The notes under the pieces are model-generated. The model searched no databases. It was not told the DNA's origin and saw only the letters and a list, made by a program, of their open reading frames with translations. From contig OY759970.1 in assembly GCA_963662965.1 (NCBI GenBank), positions 4,650,001 through 4,714,000 of the forward strand: a stretch of DNA of 64,000 nucleotides, read 5' to 3'. Positions 8,346-17,126 of the stretch are shown piece after piece. The position numbers and the translations under genes were made by a program. This DNA comes from DTWD01 sp963662965. GTDB taxonomy: Bacteria > Acidobacteriota > Vicinamibacteria > Vicinamibacterales > UBA8438. Position 1 is the first letter of the stretch; each line of letters opens with the position of its first letter.

Positions 8346-8466
8346 ACGCTCGTCGGCCGGTACCGGGAGGTGTGGGGGCACAAACCCGGCGGGCACTTCG
8401 TCTACAGCGACCCGCTCTCGGTGCGTGGCCGTATTCTTTATGAGACGACTACTGAGGCCCGCGCGC
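8346..8466. other. unassigned spacer with a short open frame
   Basis: A plus-strand frame reads TLVGRYREVWGHKPGGHFVY, SDPLSV and then an Ala/Arg-rich tail to a TGA at 8496, overlapping the amidohydrolase 3' end. The first part looks protein-like (aromatic/glycine pattern) and may be the tail of another broken gene. I cannot name it. Confidence 0.25.
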
Positions 8467-9414
8467 TCAGGCTTGCGGCTGACTCGGATCGCGCCTGATC
8501 CAACGATAGGCCGCAGCCGAATTTCTCCAGAGGACCTTCTCTGCGGCCGCCGGGCCCTTGCTGGTCACGTACGCCTGAGCAACCGTCATCACATCCGAGA
8601 ACGGACCGGTGTGCTCGCTATTTGGCCAGTCACTTCCAAAGATCACTCGGTTCTCACCGAAGGTATCCCAGAGCTGGTCGAGCCACGGCCGATAGACGGC
8701 CAGATCCGTTACCACCTGGCCGTTCATACGTGTGATCACGTCGGAGAGCTTCATGTAAACCTGGGGACGCTCGCCAAGCTCCCTCACGCCCGCCACGTAC
8801 ACGTCATGCGCAGCAGCTTCCTGTGGCAGCTGACCTGGAAGGTGAGGGATGATGAGCCGTAGCGAAGGGACCTGGTCGGCCACACGCAGCATGACGTCTG
8901 GGGCTGCCGTTAGATCAAAGGAGAGACCCGCATCAGCCAGGAGCTTGAGGTCCGAGATGAACTCTGGGTTTTTAATGCCTTCAGCGATATTTCGTCCCTC
9001 CGTGTTCCGATACCGAATACCCAAGTACAGCCTGTTCTGACGGAACCGATCGAGATTCCTGCCGAAATCTGGAGTCCCGGGATCGAGGAAGCCGACGGTC
9101 CCGACAAAAATCGGTTCGGACTCAATCTGATCCAGCACCCACTGGTTGTCCTCCAACCAAGGGCTCGCTTCCTCGACGATCGCGCCCACGACACCGTGGG
9201 GCTCGACGAGTTTTCTGTAGCGTGGAGGCAACGCGCTGATCCCAGGGATCGGATCGTTCTGGGGTGGCCATGGGACACCCTGCGGCCTTCTTCTGTCGAA
9301 GAGGTGCACGTGAGCGTCAATAATCGGGATGGGAGCGGCCTCGGCAGTCTTTGCCGCAAGGGGTGCCGCCGCCAGCACGGCGAGGAATTCTCTCCGATTC
9401 ACTTCTGTCGTCAT
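8467..9414 (-). CDS. Tat-exported amidohydrolase (amidohydrolase-2, ACMSD-like)
   Basis: The 315-residue product begins with a twin-arginine signal (NRREFLAVLAAAPLAA). The TIM-barrel metal site HVHLF follows at about residue 35, and a late GSDWPNSEH block near residue 268 carries the catalytic Asp of the amidohydrolase-2 family. Members hydrolyse lactones or decarboxylate small acids. Many sit beside enolase-superfamily dehydratases in sugar-acid catabolism, and here the tail of such a gene lies just upstream. The start has a strong GAGGAGG ribosome binding site. Exact substrate unknown. Confidence 0.82.
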   Translation of the reverse strand: MTTEVNRREFLAVLAAAPLAAKTAEAAPIPIIDAHVHLFDRRRPQGVPWPPQNDPIPGISALPPRYRKLVEPHGVVGAIVEEASPWLEDNQWVLDQIESEPIFVGTVGFLDPGTPDFGRNLDRFRQNRLYLGIRYRNTEGRNIAEGIKNPEFISDLKLLADAGLSFDLTAAPDVMLRVADQVPSLRLIIPHLPGQLPQEAAAHDVYVAGVRELGERPQVYMKLSDVITRMNGQVVTDLAVYRPWLDQLWDTFGENRVIFGSDWPNSEHTGPFSDVMTVAQAYVTSKGPAAAEKVLWRNSAAAYRWIRRDPSQPQA

Positions 9415-9433
9415 GCTCGCCTCCTCAGGTCAA

Positions 9434-9534
9434 CTAGTGGCGATCCTTTCCGTCGGCCCGATCAGGTGTAACGAGGTGAGCGGCCACGGCGTCCTCGTTC
9501 CACTCCAGGCCGACACCAGGCACGTCCGGAATTG
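9434..9534 (-). pseudogene. C-terminal tail of an enolase-superfamily dehydratase
   Basis: The translation AAIPDVPGVGLEWNEDAVAAH followed by a short tail to TAG is the usual C-terminus of mandelate racemase/muconate-lactonising-type enzymes. Nothing of the barrel precedes it. Upstream the sequence passes directly into a kinase 5' fragment. This looks like a deletion joining the start of a kinase gene to the end of a dehydratase gene. It ends 19 bases before the amidohydrolase start, so the intact ancestor was probably its operon partner. Confidence 0.5.
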
Positions 9535-9626
9535 CAGCCGACCGGTACACCTGCCCATGCCCCCCTCGCCGATGAGGGCGGTGACGTGGTGATGGGCGCG
9601 AGTCGTGATCCAATGCTGAGGGCCAT
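9535..9626 (-). pseudogene. 5' fragment of a Ser/Thr protein kinase gene
   Basis: ATG at 9626 gives MALSIGSRLA. After a one-base change of frame, HHVTALIGEGGMG follows, and after a second change the expected QVYR. This is the glycine-rich loop region of the same kinase family as the fragments at 1-39 and 7877-8024. Homology ends after about 30 codons, at the dehydratase tail. Confidence 0.6.
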
Positions 9627-9643
9627 ATGGGCTCTGCGGGGCC

Positions 9644-9856
9644 TCAGGGCAGAGCGAAGACGAAGAGGTTGTTGCCGAAGCTCGGACGCAGCTCCGGTGT
9701 TAGGCCCAAGAGGCCCCCCGAGGTCCCGGCGACGCCGGTGCTCACCGCCACGTATTGCCGGCCGTCGACCGCGTAGGTGATCGGAAAGCCGGTGACCGAC
9801 GAGCCGAGATTGACCTCCCAGAGCGTGGCGAACGGCGTTACGCCGGCCAACTCCTC
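9644..9856 (-). pseudogene. C-terminal remnant of a PQQ-dependent dehydrogenase
   Basis: The 3' part reads LWEVNLGSSVTGFPITYAVDG, RQYVAVSTGVAG and ends NNLFVFALP. It is nearly the same as the end of the intact quinoprotein at 11941-14127 (VLWETRLG, GYPITYEAAGRQFIAVP, NALYVFALP). This is the last propeller blade with its tryptophan-docking strand. No start or upstream blades are attached, so it is the tail of a third, deleted quinoprotein gene. Confidence 0.6.
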
Positions 9857-9919
9857 TGTTGCCACGATGGGCGAGGGCTACGCCAGCACCGACACCGACG
9901 ACGGACCGACTGTCTCTGC

Positions 9920-11911
9920 TCACCTCGCTTCTACGGTGACCTGGCCTATCGCCCAGGGGTGGTCTGTGCAGTGATAAGGGTACCGGTCTCATCCAGCGGC
10001 ACATAGGCCGACATCGCGGGGCCGATGGGGCCCGTGCTCCAGCTTCCGTCCCGTGCCGCGATGGTGTGGGCGATCTCGCCGTTGTTGACGAACTGCACGC
10101 GGGCGCCTTGCGTGACGAGCGCCCGCACCGGGTTGAATCGGTGCTCGTCGAACCCGTACCGTGTCCCGCCCACCATCCCCCTTGCGCCCTCGATAAGCGT
10201 GGCGGTTTCGATCTGGCTCGTCGCTATTGGGGCGGGTCTGGGCCGCTCGTAGTTCTCCCAAGGATCGAGCACCGGGTCGCCGCGCGGGGGGACGGTGCCG
10301 TCCAGCGTGAACGCCCACAGCTCAGGACCCATTGCGATGGCGACGAACTGCGTCCCGTCGAGCTCGTACGTGCTCGCCGGTCCGCGCGTCGTAGGCCTCG
10401 ACCTGACCGCCAGCCGAGCCTCGGAACAATAGACCGCCAGCCGTTGTCAGCGGACCACTCGTGCCGAGCAGCTCCGCCGGCACCTCGTGCCTCCAGACCA
10501 CTCGGCTGTTCCGGGTATCGACGGCGGCAAGAATACCGACCGGGTCGGGCAGCGTGAGCTCGTTGTCATCGATTCTCCAGTGCCAGGGATCCTCGAAGAG
10601 CCGCGCGCGGCCCACCATCGCCCGGCCCTGTGCGTAGATGTACCCCGTCTGCGGACTGAATGACATCGGCGTGACACGCACCCGTGGAATCGGTACGCCG
10701 GGCGCGACCACCGTGTGCTCATTCACCATCGGTGGCGTGAAGCCGCTGCAGTTGAGCTCGAATGGCGGCGGGACCCGGTCACGCCAGTAGGCGCAGTCCA
10801 GCAGGATGCTCTCGCTCCCCACTGGAAAGGGCTGTGTCGGTGCGGTCCGCTGATACGCGTCCTGCGGCACCTCGCGTTCCTCGACCGGCGCGAGCGGCTC
10901 GCCCGTCTCCCGATCGAACAGGAAGAGGTGCCCATCGGCACGCATCGCCGCCAGCGCCTTGCGGGACGCGCCCGCCCCGGTGTCATTGTCGTAGAGCAGC
11001 AGCGGTGTCGCGATGTCGGCGTCCCAGACGTCGTGCCGGACGACCTGGTAGTGCCACCGTCTCTCGCCGGTCTCCATATCGAGCGCGACCACCGAGGCGG
11101 TGAATAGGTTGTCGCCCGCGCGAATCTCGCCACCGAACATCGGGACCGGATTGCCGGTGGCGAAATAGACCATGCCGAGGTCGGGGTCGACGGTCCCGAC
11201 GAGCCAGACGCCGCCGCCGCCGAGCTCCCACGTGTTCGAGTCCTGCGGCCAGGTCTCGTGGCCGAACTCGCCCGGCCGCGGCACGACGAAGAAGGTCCAC
11301 TGGGGTTCGCCGGTCTCCGCGTCGAGCGCGACGATGCGCCCCTGCCCACCGGTGTCGCCGTTCGCCAGCCCGACGAAGACTCGGCCCTCCGCGAACATCG
11401 GCGCCGTCGTGACCGCCTCGCCCGCCTGCGGCGGATCGCTGCCAACCGACTGGACCCACTCTAGCTCGCCCGCGTCCTGGCGCAGCGCCGCCACCTGCCC
11501 GTTCCGGAGCCCGACGAACACGTATCCGGCGCCCAGCCAGGACGGGACCATCCGGACCGCCTCGTCGGAGCCGTCAGGCTGCCATCGCCAGACCGTCTCG
11601 CCGGTCCGGGCGTCGATCGCGAAGACGTTGGCGCCGCCCGTGAGATAAAGGACGCCGTCGAGGATGACCGGGGTCGCCCGCGAGGCCGCGCCGTCTGCAA
11701 GCCGCGTCACCCAGGCCCCGGCGAGTCGGTCGACGGTGTCGGTCGTGATGTCGTCGAGGGTCCAGTAGCGCGAGCTCGACCAGTTCCCACCCACGAGCGG
11801 CCAGTCCTGGGCCGGGTAGCCGCGCCCACTCTCGGGAGCTTGCCCTTGAAGGCCTCCCGTCGAGGCGACAAACACGGCGGCCACGGCAACGACACGGACA
11901 AGAGCGGGCAT
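9920..11911 (-). pseudogene. PQQ-binding quinoprotein fused to a cupredoxin domain, two frame breaks
   Basis: From ATG 11911 an intact frame encodes a signal peptide and about 500 residues of beta-propeller with repeated blade motifs (VFAIDARTGETVWRW, IVALDAETGEPQWTF, VVALDMETGERRWHY). Near 10380 the last blade loses its LW-x-F-x-TG strand and the frame changes. The next frame gives TYELDGTQFVAIAMGPELWAF and then a cupredoxin domain (FNPVRALVTQGARVQFVNNG, HTIAARDGSW). A second one-base break near 9975 precedes YHCTDHPWAIGQVTV, which completes the His-Cys-His copper site. The ancestral enzyme would be a periplasmic PQQ dehydrogenase passing electrons to its own copper domain. It ends 29 bases after the next quinoprotein gene, so they were probably co-transcribed. 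Confidence 0.7.
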
Positions 11912-11940
11912 GCGGCTCCCCTTCGATGGTGGTGTCCCAG

Positions 11941-14127
11941 TTACTCCGGCAAGGCGAACACGTACAGCGCGTTCCCACTCTCGGGCTGGTAGATCTCAGG
12001 GCTGAGCTGCGCGGTGAGGCTCCGGAAGGGGCCCCCGAGCGAGCTCGGGACGGCGATAAATTGCCGGCCAGCCGCCTCGTAGGTGATCGGATATCCGTGC
12101 GCCGCGGCGCCGAGGCGGGTCTCCCAAAGGACATCCCCCGTCCGGATGTCGAACGCCCGGTAGTAGCGGTCGGCATCGCCCGCGAAGACGAGGCCGCCAG
12201 CCGTCGTGAGTGTCGACGTCAGGAAGGCGGCCCGCTGCTCTCGGCTCCAGAGTTCCTCCATCGTCCGGACGTCGTAGGCGGCCAGCTTCCCCACGTTCCC
12301 GTTCGTGCCGGGCATCTCACGCAACTCGGACCGGCCCGCCGCGCCGCCACCTCCCTCGACGAACTCCACCTCGCGGCCGGTCAGGTACATGCAGGCCTGG
12401 TGGAGCGGAATCACGAGCGCGCCGACGCCCGGGTGGTACGCCGACGCCTGCCAGTTGTGTCCGCCGAGCAGACCAGGACAGGCGGGCACGCGATTGCCGA
12501 TTCCGGCGTCACGGATGTCCTGCCGGTACGAGACGCGTCCGGTGGTCCGGTCGATCGACTCGAAGACGTCCTGGTAGACCGTCTCACGCAGGTCAACGAA
12601 CGCGCCGGTCCGCCGGTCAAGCTTCCAGAGGATGCCGTCCTTCCCGATCGTGAAGAGCCACTTTTCGTCGTCGGCATCGACCAGCACGCGCTCGTACACG
12701 ATGTCGAGGTCGAGCGTCTCGCCCGGCGCATGCTGGAAGTACCACTCCACCTGCCCGGTTCGCGGATTCAGCGCCAGCGTCGAGTTGGTGTAGAGCGCGT
12801 CCTGTCGCGTCGTCATGCCGCGGCTCGCCGCCACCCACGGCTTCGCCTGCGCCGTGCCGATGTAGAAGAGACCGAGGTCCGGGTCGTAGCTGCCCGGGAT
12901 CCAGGTGTCGCCACCCGCGCGGAGGTACGGCGGCGTGTCACCCCACGACGCGTTGTTCGGATCACCCGGTAGCGCAATCGTCGACGTACGCCACAATTCC
13001 TCGCCGGTGTCCGGATCGTGCCCGGTGATGAAGCAGGTCTGTTCGGTGTATCGATCACAGCCGTTGGTGCCGGTGATGACGACCCCGTTGGCGATGACCG
13101 GGCCGGCGTTCTGCCGGAAGCCCTGCGTGTAGTCGGTCTTGACCGTCCGCCATACTTCCGCGCCGGTGCGCGCGTCGAGGGCGACGACCGCGGCGTCGGC
13201 CGTGGCGAGGAACAGCTTGTCGCCGTAGAACGCCAGCGTGCGGGTGGCGCCGGCCACCACGTCCTCCGGCAGCCGCGCGCGGTACACCCAGATCACGTCG
13301 CCGGTCGCCGCATTGATCGCCTGCACCACGTTCCCCGGACTCGCCAGGAACATCACGCCGTCATGCACCAGTGGCGTCGTCTGGTGGTTCCCCTCCCGAA
13401 TCGCCAGCACCCATGCAAGCTGCAGTTCGTCGACATTGTCGCGCGTCACTTGATTCAACGGACTGTAGCCATGACTGTCGCGCGTCCGCCGCCAGCTCAG
13501 CCAGTCGGCCGGCGGCGGATCCTGCAGCAGCGCGTCGGTGACAGGTGTCAGGCGCTGCTCCACCTCCCGGTTGACGAACCGCGACGGCCGCCGCCGTGGC
13601 GTCTCCCCTTCCCGCGCCGCACGCCGCGCTTCGGCCACGTCCGCCGCATCGCCAATCATGACCGCCGCGTCAGCCGTCAGCGGCACGTCGCCCGGCCGGG
13701 CGCCGTTCGCGTCCAGGACGTACGCCACCAGGTTCAGGTAGACCTGATCGCTGAGCGATCCCCCGAGGCCAGGCGGCATCTCGTCGCGCAGGTACGCGAA
13801 CAGCTCATCGGTCGTCTGCCCGGCCCAACCGTTCAGGAAGTCCACCCCACGAAGCGGCGGTCCTTCCATCCCCTCCAAGCGCGGCCCATGGCACTCCCCG
13901 CACTGTCGTGCGTACACCGTCCACCCAGTGGCGGCCTGCTCCGCCGTGAAGCCCCCGTCCGCCGCCGGCTGCTGCGCCGCCTCGACGACACTCGGCCCGA
14001 CGCCCAGTCCGCCGGTCAGGCCACCCGCCACCATCAGTCCGGCGGCCGCCAACCCGACCATCGCTGCCACCACATTCGGTCCTCGCCAACGCGATCCGAC
14101 GGATCGGACCCAGGTACGCTTGGACAT
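11941..14127 (-). CDS. PQQ-dependent quinohemoprotein dehydrogenase with N-terminal cytochrome c
   Basis: The 728-residue periplasmic enzyme has a long Tat/Sec-like N-terminus with a hydrophobic segment (residues 17-45). A cytochrome c domain follows with heme motif CGECH near residue 78 and a likely Met ligand in DEMPPG near 112. The rest is an eight-bladed PQQ propeller (INAATGDVIWVY, VVALDARTGAEVWRT, LAYDVRT-type strands; final FALPE). The family oxidises alcohols or aldehydes. I set the start at 14127 because the sequence upstream in the same frame is a kinase fragment and unrelated to quinoproteins. It sits 29 bases ahead of the broken PQQ-cupredoxin gene. Confidence 0.82.
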   Translation of the reverse strand: MSKRTWVRSVGSRWRGPNVVAAMVGLAAAGLMVAGGLTGGLGVGPSVVEAAQQPAADGGFTAEQAATGWTVYARQCGECHGPRLEGMEGPPLRGVDFLNGWAGQTTDELFAYLRDEMPPGLGGSLSDQVYLNLVAYVLDANGARPGDVPLTADAAVMIGDAADVAEARRAAREGETPRRRPSRFVNREVEQRLTPVTDALLQDPPPADWLSWRRTRDSHGYSPLNQVTRDNVDELQLAWVLAIREGNHQTTPLVHDGVMFLASPGNVVQAINAATGDVIWVYRARLPEDVVAGATRTLAFYGDKLFLATADAAVVALDARTGAEVWRTVKTDYTQGFRQNAGPVIANGVVITGTNGCDRYTEQTCFITGHDPDTGEELWRTSTIALPGDPNNASWGDTPPYLRAGGDTWIPGSYDPDLGLFYIGTAQAKPWVAASRGMTTRQDALYTNSTLALNPRTGQVEWYFQHAPGETLDLDIVYERVLVDADDEKWLFTIGKDGILWKLDRRTGAFVDLRETVYQDVFESIDRTTGRVSYRQDIRDAGIGNRVPACPGLLGGHNWQASAYHPGVGALVIPLHQACMYLTGREVEFVEGGGGAAGRSELREMPGTNGNVGKLAAYDVRTMEELWSREQRAAFLTSTLTTAGGLVFAGDADRYYRAFDIRTGDVLWETRLGAAAHGYPITYEAAGRQFIAVPSSLGGPFRSLTAQLSPEIYQPESGNALYVFALPE

Positions 14128-14210
14128 GCTCCGCAACTCCTCGGCACCTTCGGATGGCGCCTGCACACCGTGTGGCCGCACGCGCCCCCTTTTACCATCA
14201 AACGGTGGCG

Positions 14211-14379
14211 GCCCGGCGAGGCGGTCTGGGTCAGCAGCGAAGGCGTCGGGGAGGATCTTCAGCGCGACATCACGGTTCAGGCGGGTGTCATGGGCACGCC
14301 ACGCTTCGCCCATGCCGCCTTCACCCAGTTTGGCGGCGACTTGGAAGACGCCGAGGGTAGCACCGGGTTCTACCGCCAT
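14211..14379 (-). pseudogene. 5' fragment of a Ser/Thr protein kinase gene, open into the quinoprotein
   Basis: ATG 14379 gives MAVEPGATLGVFQVAAKLG, then EGGMGEAWRAHDTRLNRDVA and LKILPDAFAADPDRLA: glycine loop, subdomain II Lys, and the usual approach to helix C. The kinase similarity ends at codon 55, but the frame stays open for 30 more codons into the quinoprotein start. Taken at face value this would be an 812-residue fusion. The join lacks helix C and everything beyond it, so I treat it as a fragment placed upstream. It may still supply the promoter or leader of the quinoprotein. Confidence 0.65.
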
Positions 14380-14397
14380 ACACTGACCAGTCGCAGG

Positions 14398-14658
14398 CTA
14401 GTTACCACTCCAACTGAAGTGGCCCACAGCACCGGACTTCGACTCCATTGACGATCGGAGCAGATCAGCGTCCGACCACTTCGCGCCTCCCGTCGGTGCC
14501 AGCTCCGCGGTCTTGTCAGCAAAACAAAAGACTTCAGCGAACCCGACGTTCCGCATTGTCATCGTCTCCCCCGCTTCATTCTTAAACCGCTTGGAATAGA
14601 TCTCGCCGAGCCTGTCCACGATCACTTCAATCGGGAAGGATTCCCGAGCGATTCTACG
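14398..14658 (-). pseudogene. orphan gene tail of unknown family
   Basis: An open frame gives R-I-A-R-E-S-F-P-I-E-V-I-V-D-R-L-G-E-I-Y, then SKRFKNEAGETMTMRNVGFA and EVFCFADK, ending at 14398. The amino-acid pattern is protein-like, but the frame starts immediately next to the tRNA, with no ribosome binding site and only a GTG at 14625 as a possible start. It may be the 3' end of a gene cut by insertion or deletion at the tRNA. No function can be given. Confidence 0.3.
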
Positions 14659-14666
14659 GAAGGAAG

Positions 14667-14743
<77 letters not shown>

Positions 14744-14759
14744 CCACCGGAAGATCATT

Positions 14760-16240
14760 CTACCTCACCGGCACGAACCGCTTGCGCGCCGCCGCCCGCA
14801 TCAACTCGCTGTCCTCTCGGCGTGTAATCGACAGTGGCACGGTATCGCCAAGCTCCTCGAGCAGGAGCACCGTCGCCAACGGGACTTGACGGTGGAGCGC
14901 CCGGTACAATCCCGAAATGACCGCCCGTTCAATCTCTGCCCCGCCGAAGCCATCGCTGGCGACAACCAGTTGATCCAGATCAAGGCGTCCGGCCGCTGTT
15001 TTCTTAGCTCCAGGTAGATGTGAAAGATCGCCCGGCGTTCCGCCGCGTCTGGCAAATCGACGAAGAAACTCTCGTCAAACAGGCCCTTGCGGAGCAGTTC
15101 CGGCGGCAGGCGCGACAGGTCATTGACGGTCGCCACGACAAACACGCCATCATCGTGCTCCTGCAGCCAGGTCAGGAACGAACCGAGCAATCGTCGGTTC
15201 ACCACGCCGTCCTAGTCGTCACTACCGGCCATCGCTTTTTTTGATCTCGTCGAGCCAGAGCACCGCCGGCGCCATCGTCGCCGCGAGGTCGATCGCGCGT
15301 CGAAGATTCTTCTCGGTCTCCCCCACGTACTTGTCGTACAGCCGCCCCGCATCGAGCTTGAGCAACGGCATCTTCCACTCCCGGCCGATCACCTTGGCCG
15401 CGAGCGACTTGCCGCATCCCTGGACTCCGACCACCATGACGCCCCGGGGTGGAAACAAGTTGAGCGCCCGCGCTTCGCGTGAAAATCCAATCCGAGCCCG
15501 ATCGAGCCACGCTTTGAGACGCGCAAATCCGCCGAGCTCGAACGCATTCTGGTCGGGCGGCAAGTACTCGAGGAGGCCCGACTCGCGAACCACCTGCGCT
15601 TTGCGGTCGACCAGCTTCGGGATGTCGTCCCGATCCAGACGACCGTCGTCCAGAATCACGTAGGTCAGCGCCTGGCGCGCCTGCGCCAACGTGAATCCCC
15701 CGAGCACCTGGACGACATCCCCCAAATCATCCGGTCCGATCGATACCTCGACCCGGTGCGTGGAGCGGAGCGACGCCAGCACCGACGCGAGCACCTGCCG
15801 AAGCTCCTCGGAGGTTGGCAGCTGAAGCCGGAGCTGCACCGCCACGCTGGCGAGCTCCGGGGGTAGGGCGATCGGGTCGCCGGTCAGCACGAGCGTCGCC
15901 CGTGTCCTGGCATACTGCTGCGCCACGTCCCGGACGCTCCGTACGACCGCAGCATCACCCAGGTGCGTCGCGATGTCCTTGAGATGAAACACGCCGGACA
16001 CCGTCAGCGTACGAAGATGCTTCATCAGCCCCAGCGGGGTGTCGGTCCCATGAATGAACCGTCCATCGGGTATCCGTTGGAGTCCGCGCGTCAGCGACCA
16101 CTCGAAGAGCGGGGCACCCACTTCGCTCGCCACCGCCCGCAGGAGGGCGCGGACGCGCTCCTCTTCCAGGGTCTCGGGCAACGGACCGGGTTGCTCGACA
16201 AGACGAGAGTCTTGACGTCGTGGAGTGTCGTGGCGGGCAT
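14760..16240 (-). pseudogene. Ycf46-like AAA+ ATPase, four lesions
   Basis: Start ATG 16240 gives MPATTLHDVKTLVLSSNPV. A frame change near 16185 is followed by ETLEEERVRALLRAVASEVG, then a long intact middle with Walker A (VGVQGCGKSLAAK), KYVGETEKNLRRAID and Walker B (VLWLDEI). A run of seven A's near 15240 shifts the frame again, and a TAG follows a few codons later. VNRRLLGSFLTWLQEHDDGV and VATVNDLSRLPPELLRKG (sensor 1 and arginine-finger region) come next. A last frame change near 15000 leads to FGGAEIERAVISGLYRALH and the normal end. All domains are present and in order. Four separate lesions make sequencing error an unlikely explanation for all of them. Confidence 0.72.
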
Positions 16241-16253
16241 AACAGAGATGGGG

Positions 16254-16333
16254 CTTACCGCCCCAAGCCCCGTCGCGGGCACTCGCGGGACCCCATGCCC
16301 CACTCCCGTTCCCGCGGGGGCGCGCCGTGCGCG
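16254..16333. repeat. dispersed repeat, module A, copy 2
   Basis: Fills the gap between the hyi stop and the AAA ATPase start. It carries CACTCGCGGGACCCCATGCC, CCCACTCCCGTTCCCGCGGG and the hairpin GCGCGC-CGT-GCGCGC. Orientation is opposite to copy 1. Confidence 0.7.
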
Positions 16334-17110
16334 CTATCCCGGCGTGATGCCGTAGGGGCGAGCCCAGCCGAGCCCCGCCATGGTCTCGCCGGCGGGACGA
16401 TATTCGCAGCCGATCCACCCGTCGAATCCGAGATCGTCGATCACTTCAAACAGGTAGGGGTAGTTGATCTCCTGTGTCGTGTCCGGCTCGTGGCGGCCAG
16501 GCACGCCGCCAATCTGGAAATGGCTGATGATATCGATGTTGGCCCGGACCGTTTCCGACAGGTACCCCTCCATGATCTGCATGTGGTAGAAGTCATACTG
16601 CAAAAAAACGTTATCCGCACCGACCAGGTCGATGATGCGCCGCGCTTGCGTCGAGCGGGTGAGAAAGTACCCGGGGTTGTCCTGCGTATTGAGCGGCTCG
16701 AGCAGCAGGCGGATCCCGAGCGGTCTGGCCTGTTCCGATGCCCACCGCAGGTTGGCCACGAACGTCGCTTCTGCCCGCGCGTCGTCGGTGCGTCCCGCCA
16801 AGCAGTGAAGCTGACCGCACCCCGCAGCGCCGGCGTATTCGAACGCACGTGACAACCCCTCTCGATACTCGTCCTCTCGGCCTGGAATCGCGCCGGCTGC
16901 GACGGGCACGTTCATCAGTGTGGCGGACAGGTGGTGCCGTCGAACGCGGTCGGCGATGTCGGCGGGCGATTCGCCGTACGGCGCCTGGATCTCGACGCCC
17001 TCGAAGCCGATGCCGGCCGCCTGCTCGAAGCGGTCGAGCAGGTCCCACTCGTTGAACATCATCGCCACGCTGGCGGCAAATCTCGGCATGAGGCTCTCTG
17101 GCCGGCTCAT
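16334..17110 (-). CDS. hyi: hydroxypyruvate isomerase family protein
   Basis: A 258-residue TIM-barrel of the xylose-isomerase-like superfamily, matching Hyi, which interconverts hydroxypyruvate and tartronate semialdehyde in glyoxylate metabolism. Blocks seen are FEGVEIQAPYGESPADIADR, LLLEPLNTQDNPGYFL (metal-binding Glu), FLQYDFYHMQIMEG and the late IGCEYRPAGETMAGL. I used the ATG at 17110; another ATG is at 17089. The start faces hemH with only 16 bases between, so their promoters must overlap the coding starts. Confidence 0.85.
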   Translation of the reverse strand: MSRPESLMPRFAASVAMMFNEWDLLDRFEQAAGIGFEGVEIQAPYGESPADIADRVRRHHLSATLMNVPVAAGAIPGREDEYREGLSRAFEYAGAAGCGQLHCLAGRTDDARAEATFVANLRWASEQARPLGIRLLLEPLNTQDNPGYFLTRSTQARRIIDLVGADNVFLQYDFYHMQIMEGYLSETVRANIDIISHFQIGGVPGRHEPDTTQEINYPYLFEVIDDLGFDGWIGCEYRPAGETMAGLGWARPYGITPG

Positions 17111-17126
17111 CGTATCATTCCCCTTC

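Noticed and set aside
11941..14379. A single 812-residue kinase-quinoprotein fusion
   Set aside because: The kinase part has only the ATP loop and ends before helix C. The quinoprotein has its own ATG, export signal and normal length from 14127, and the join is non-homologous.
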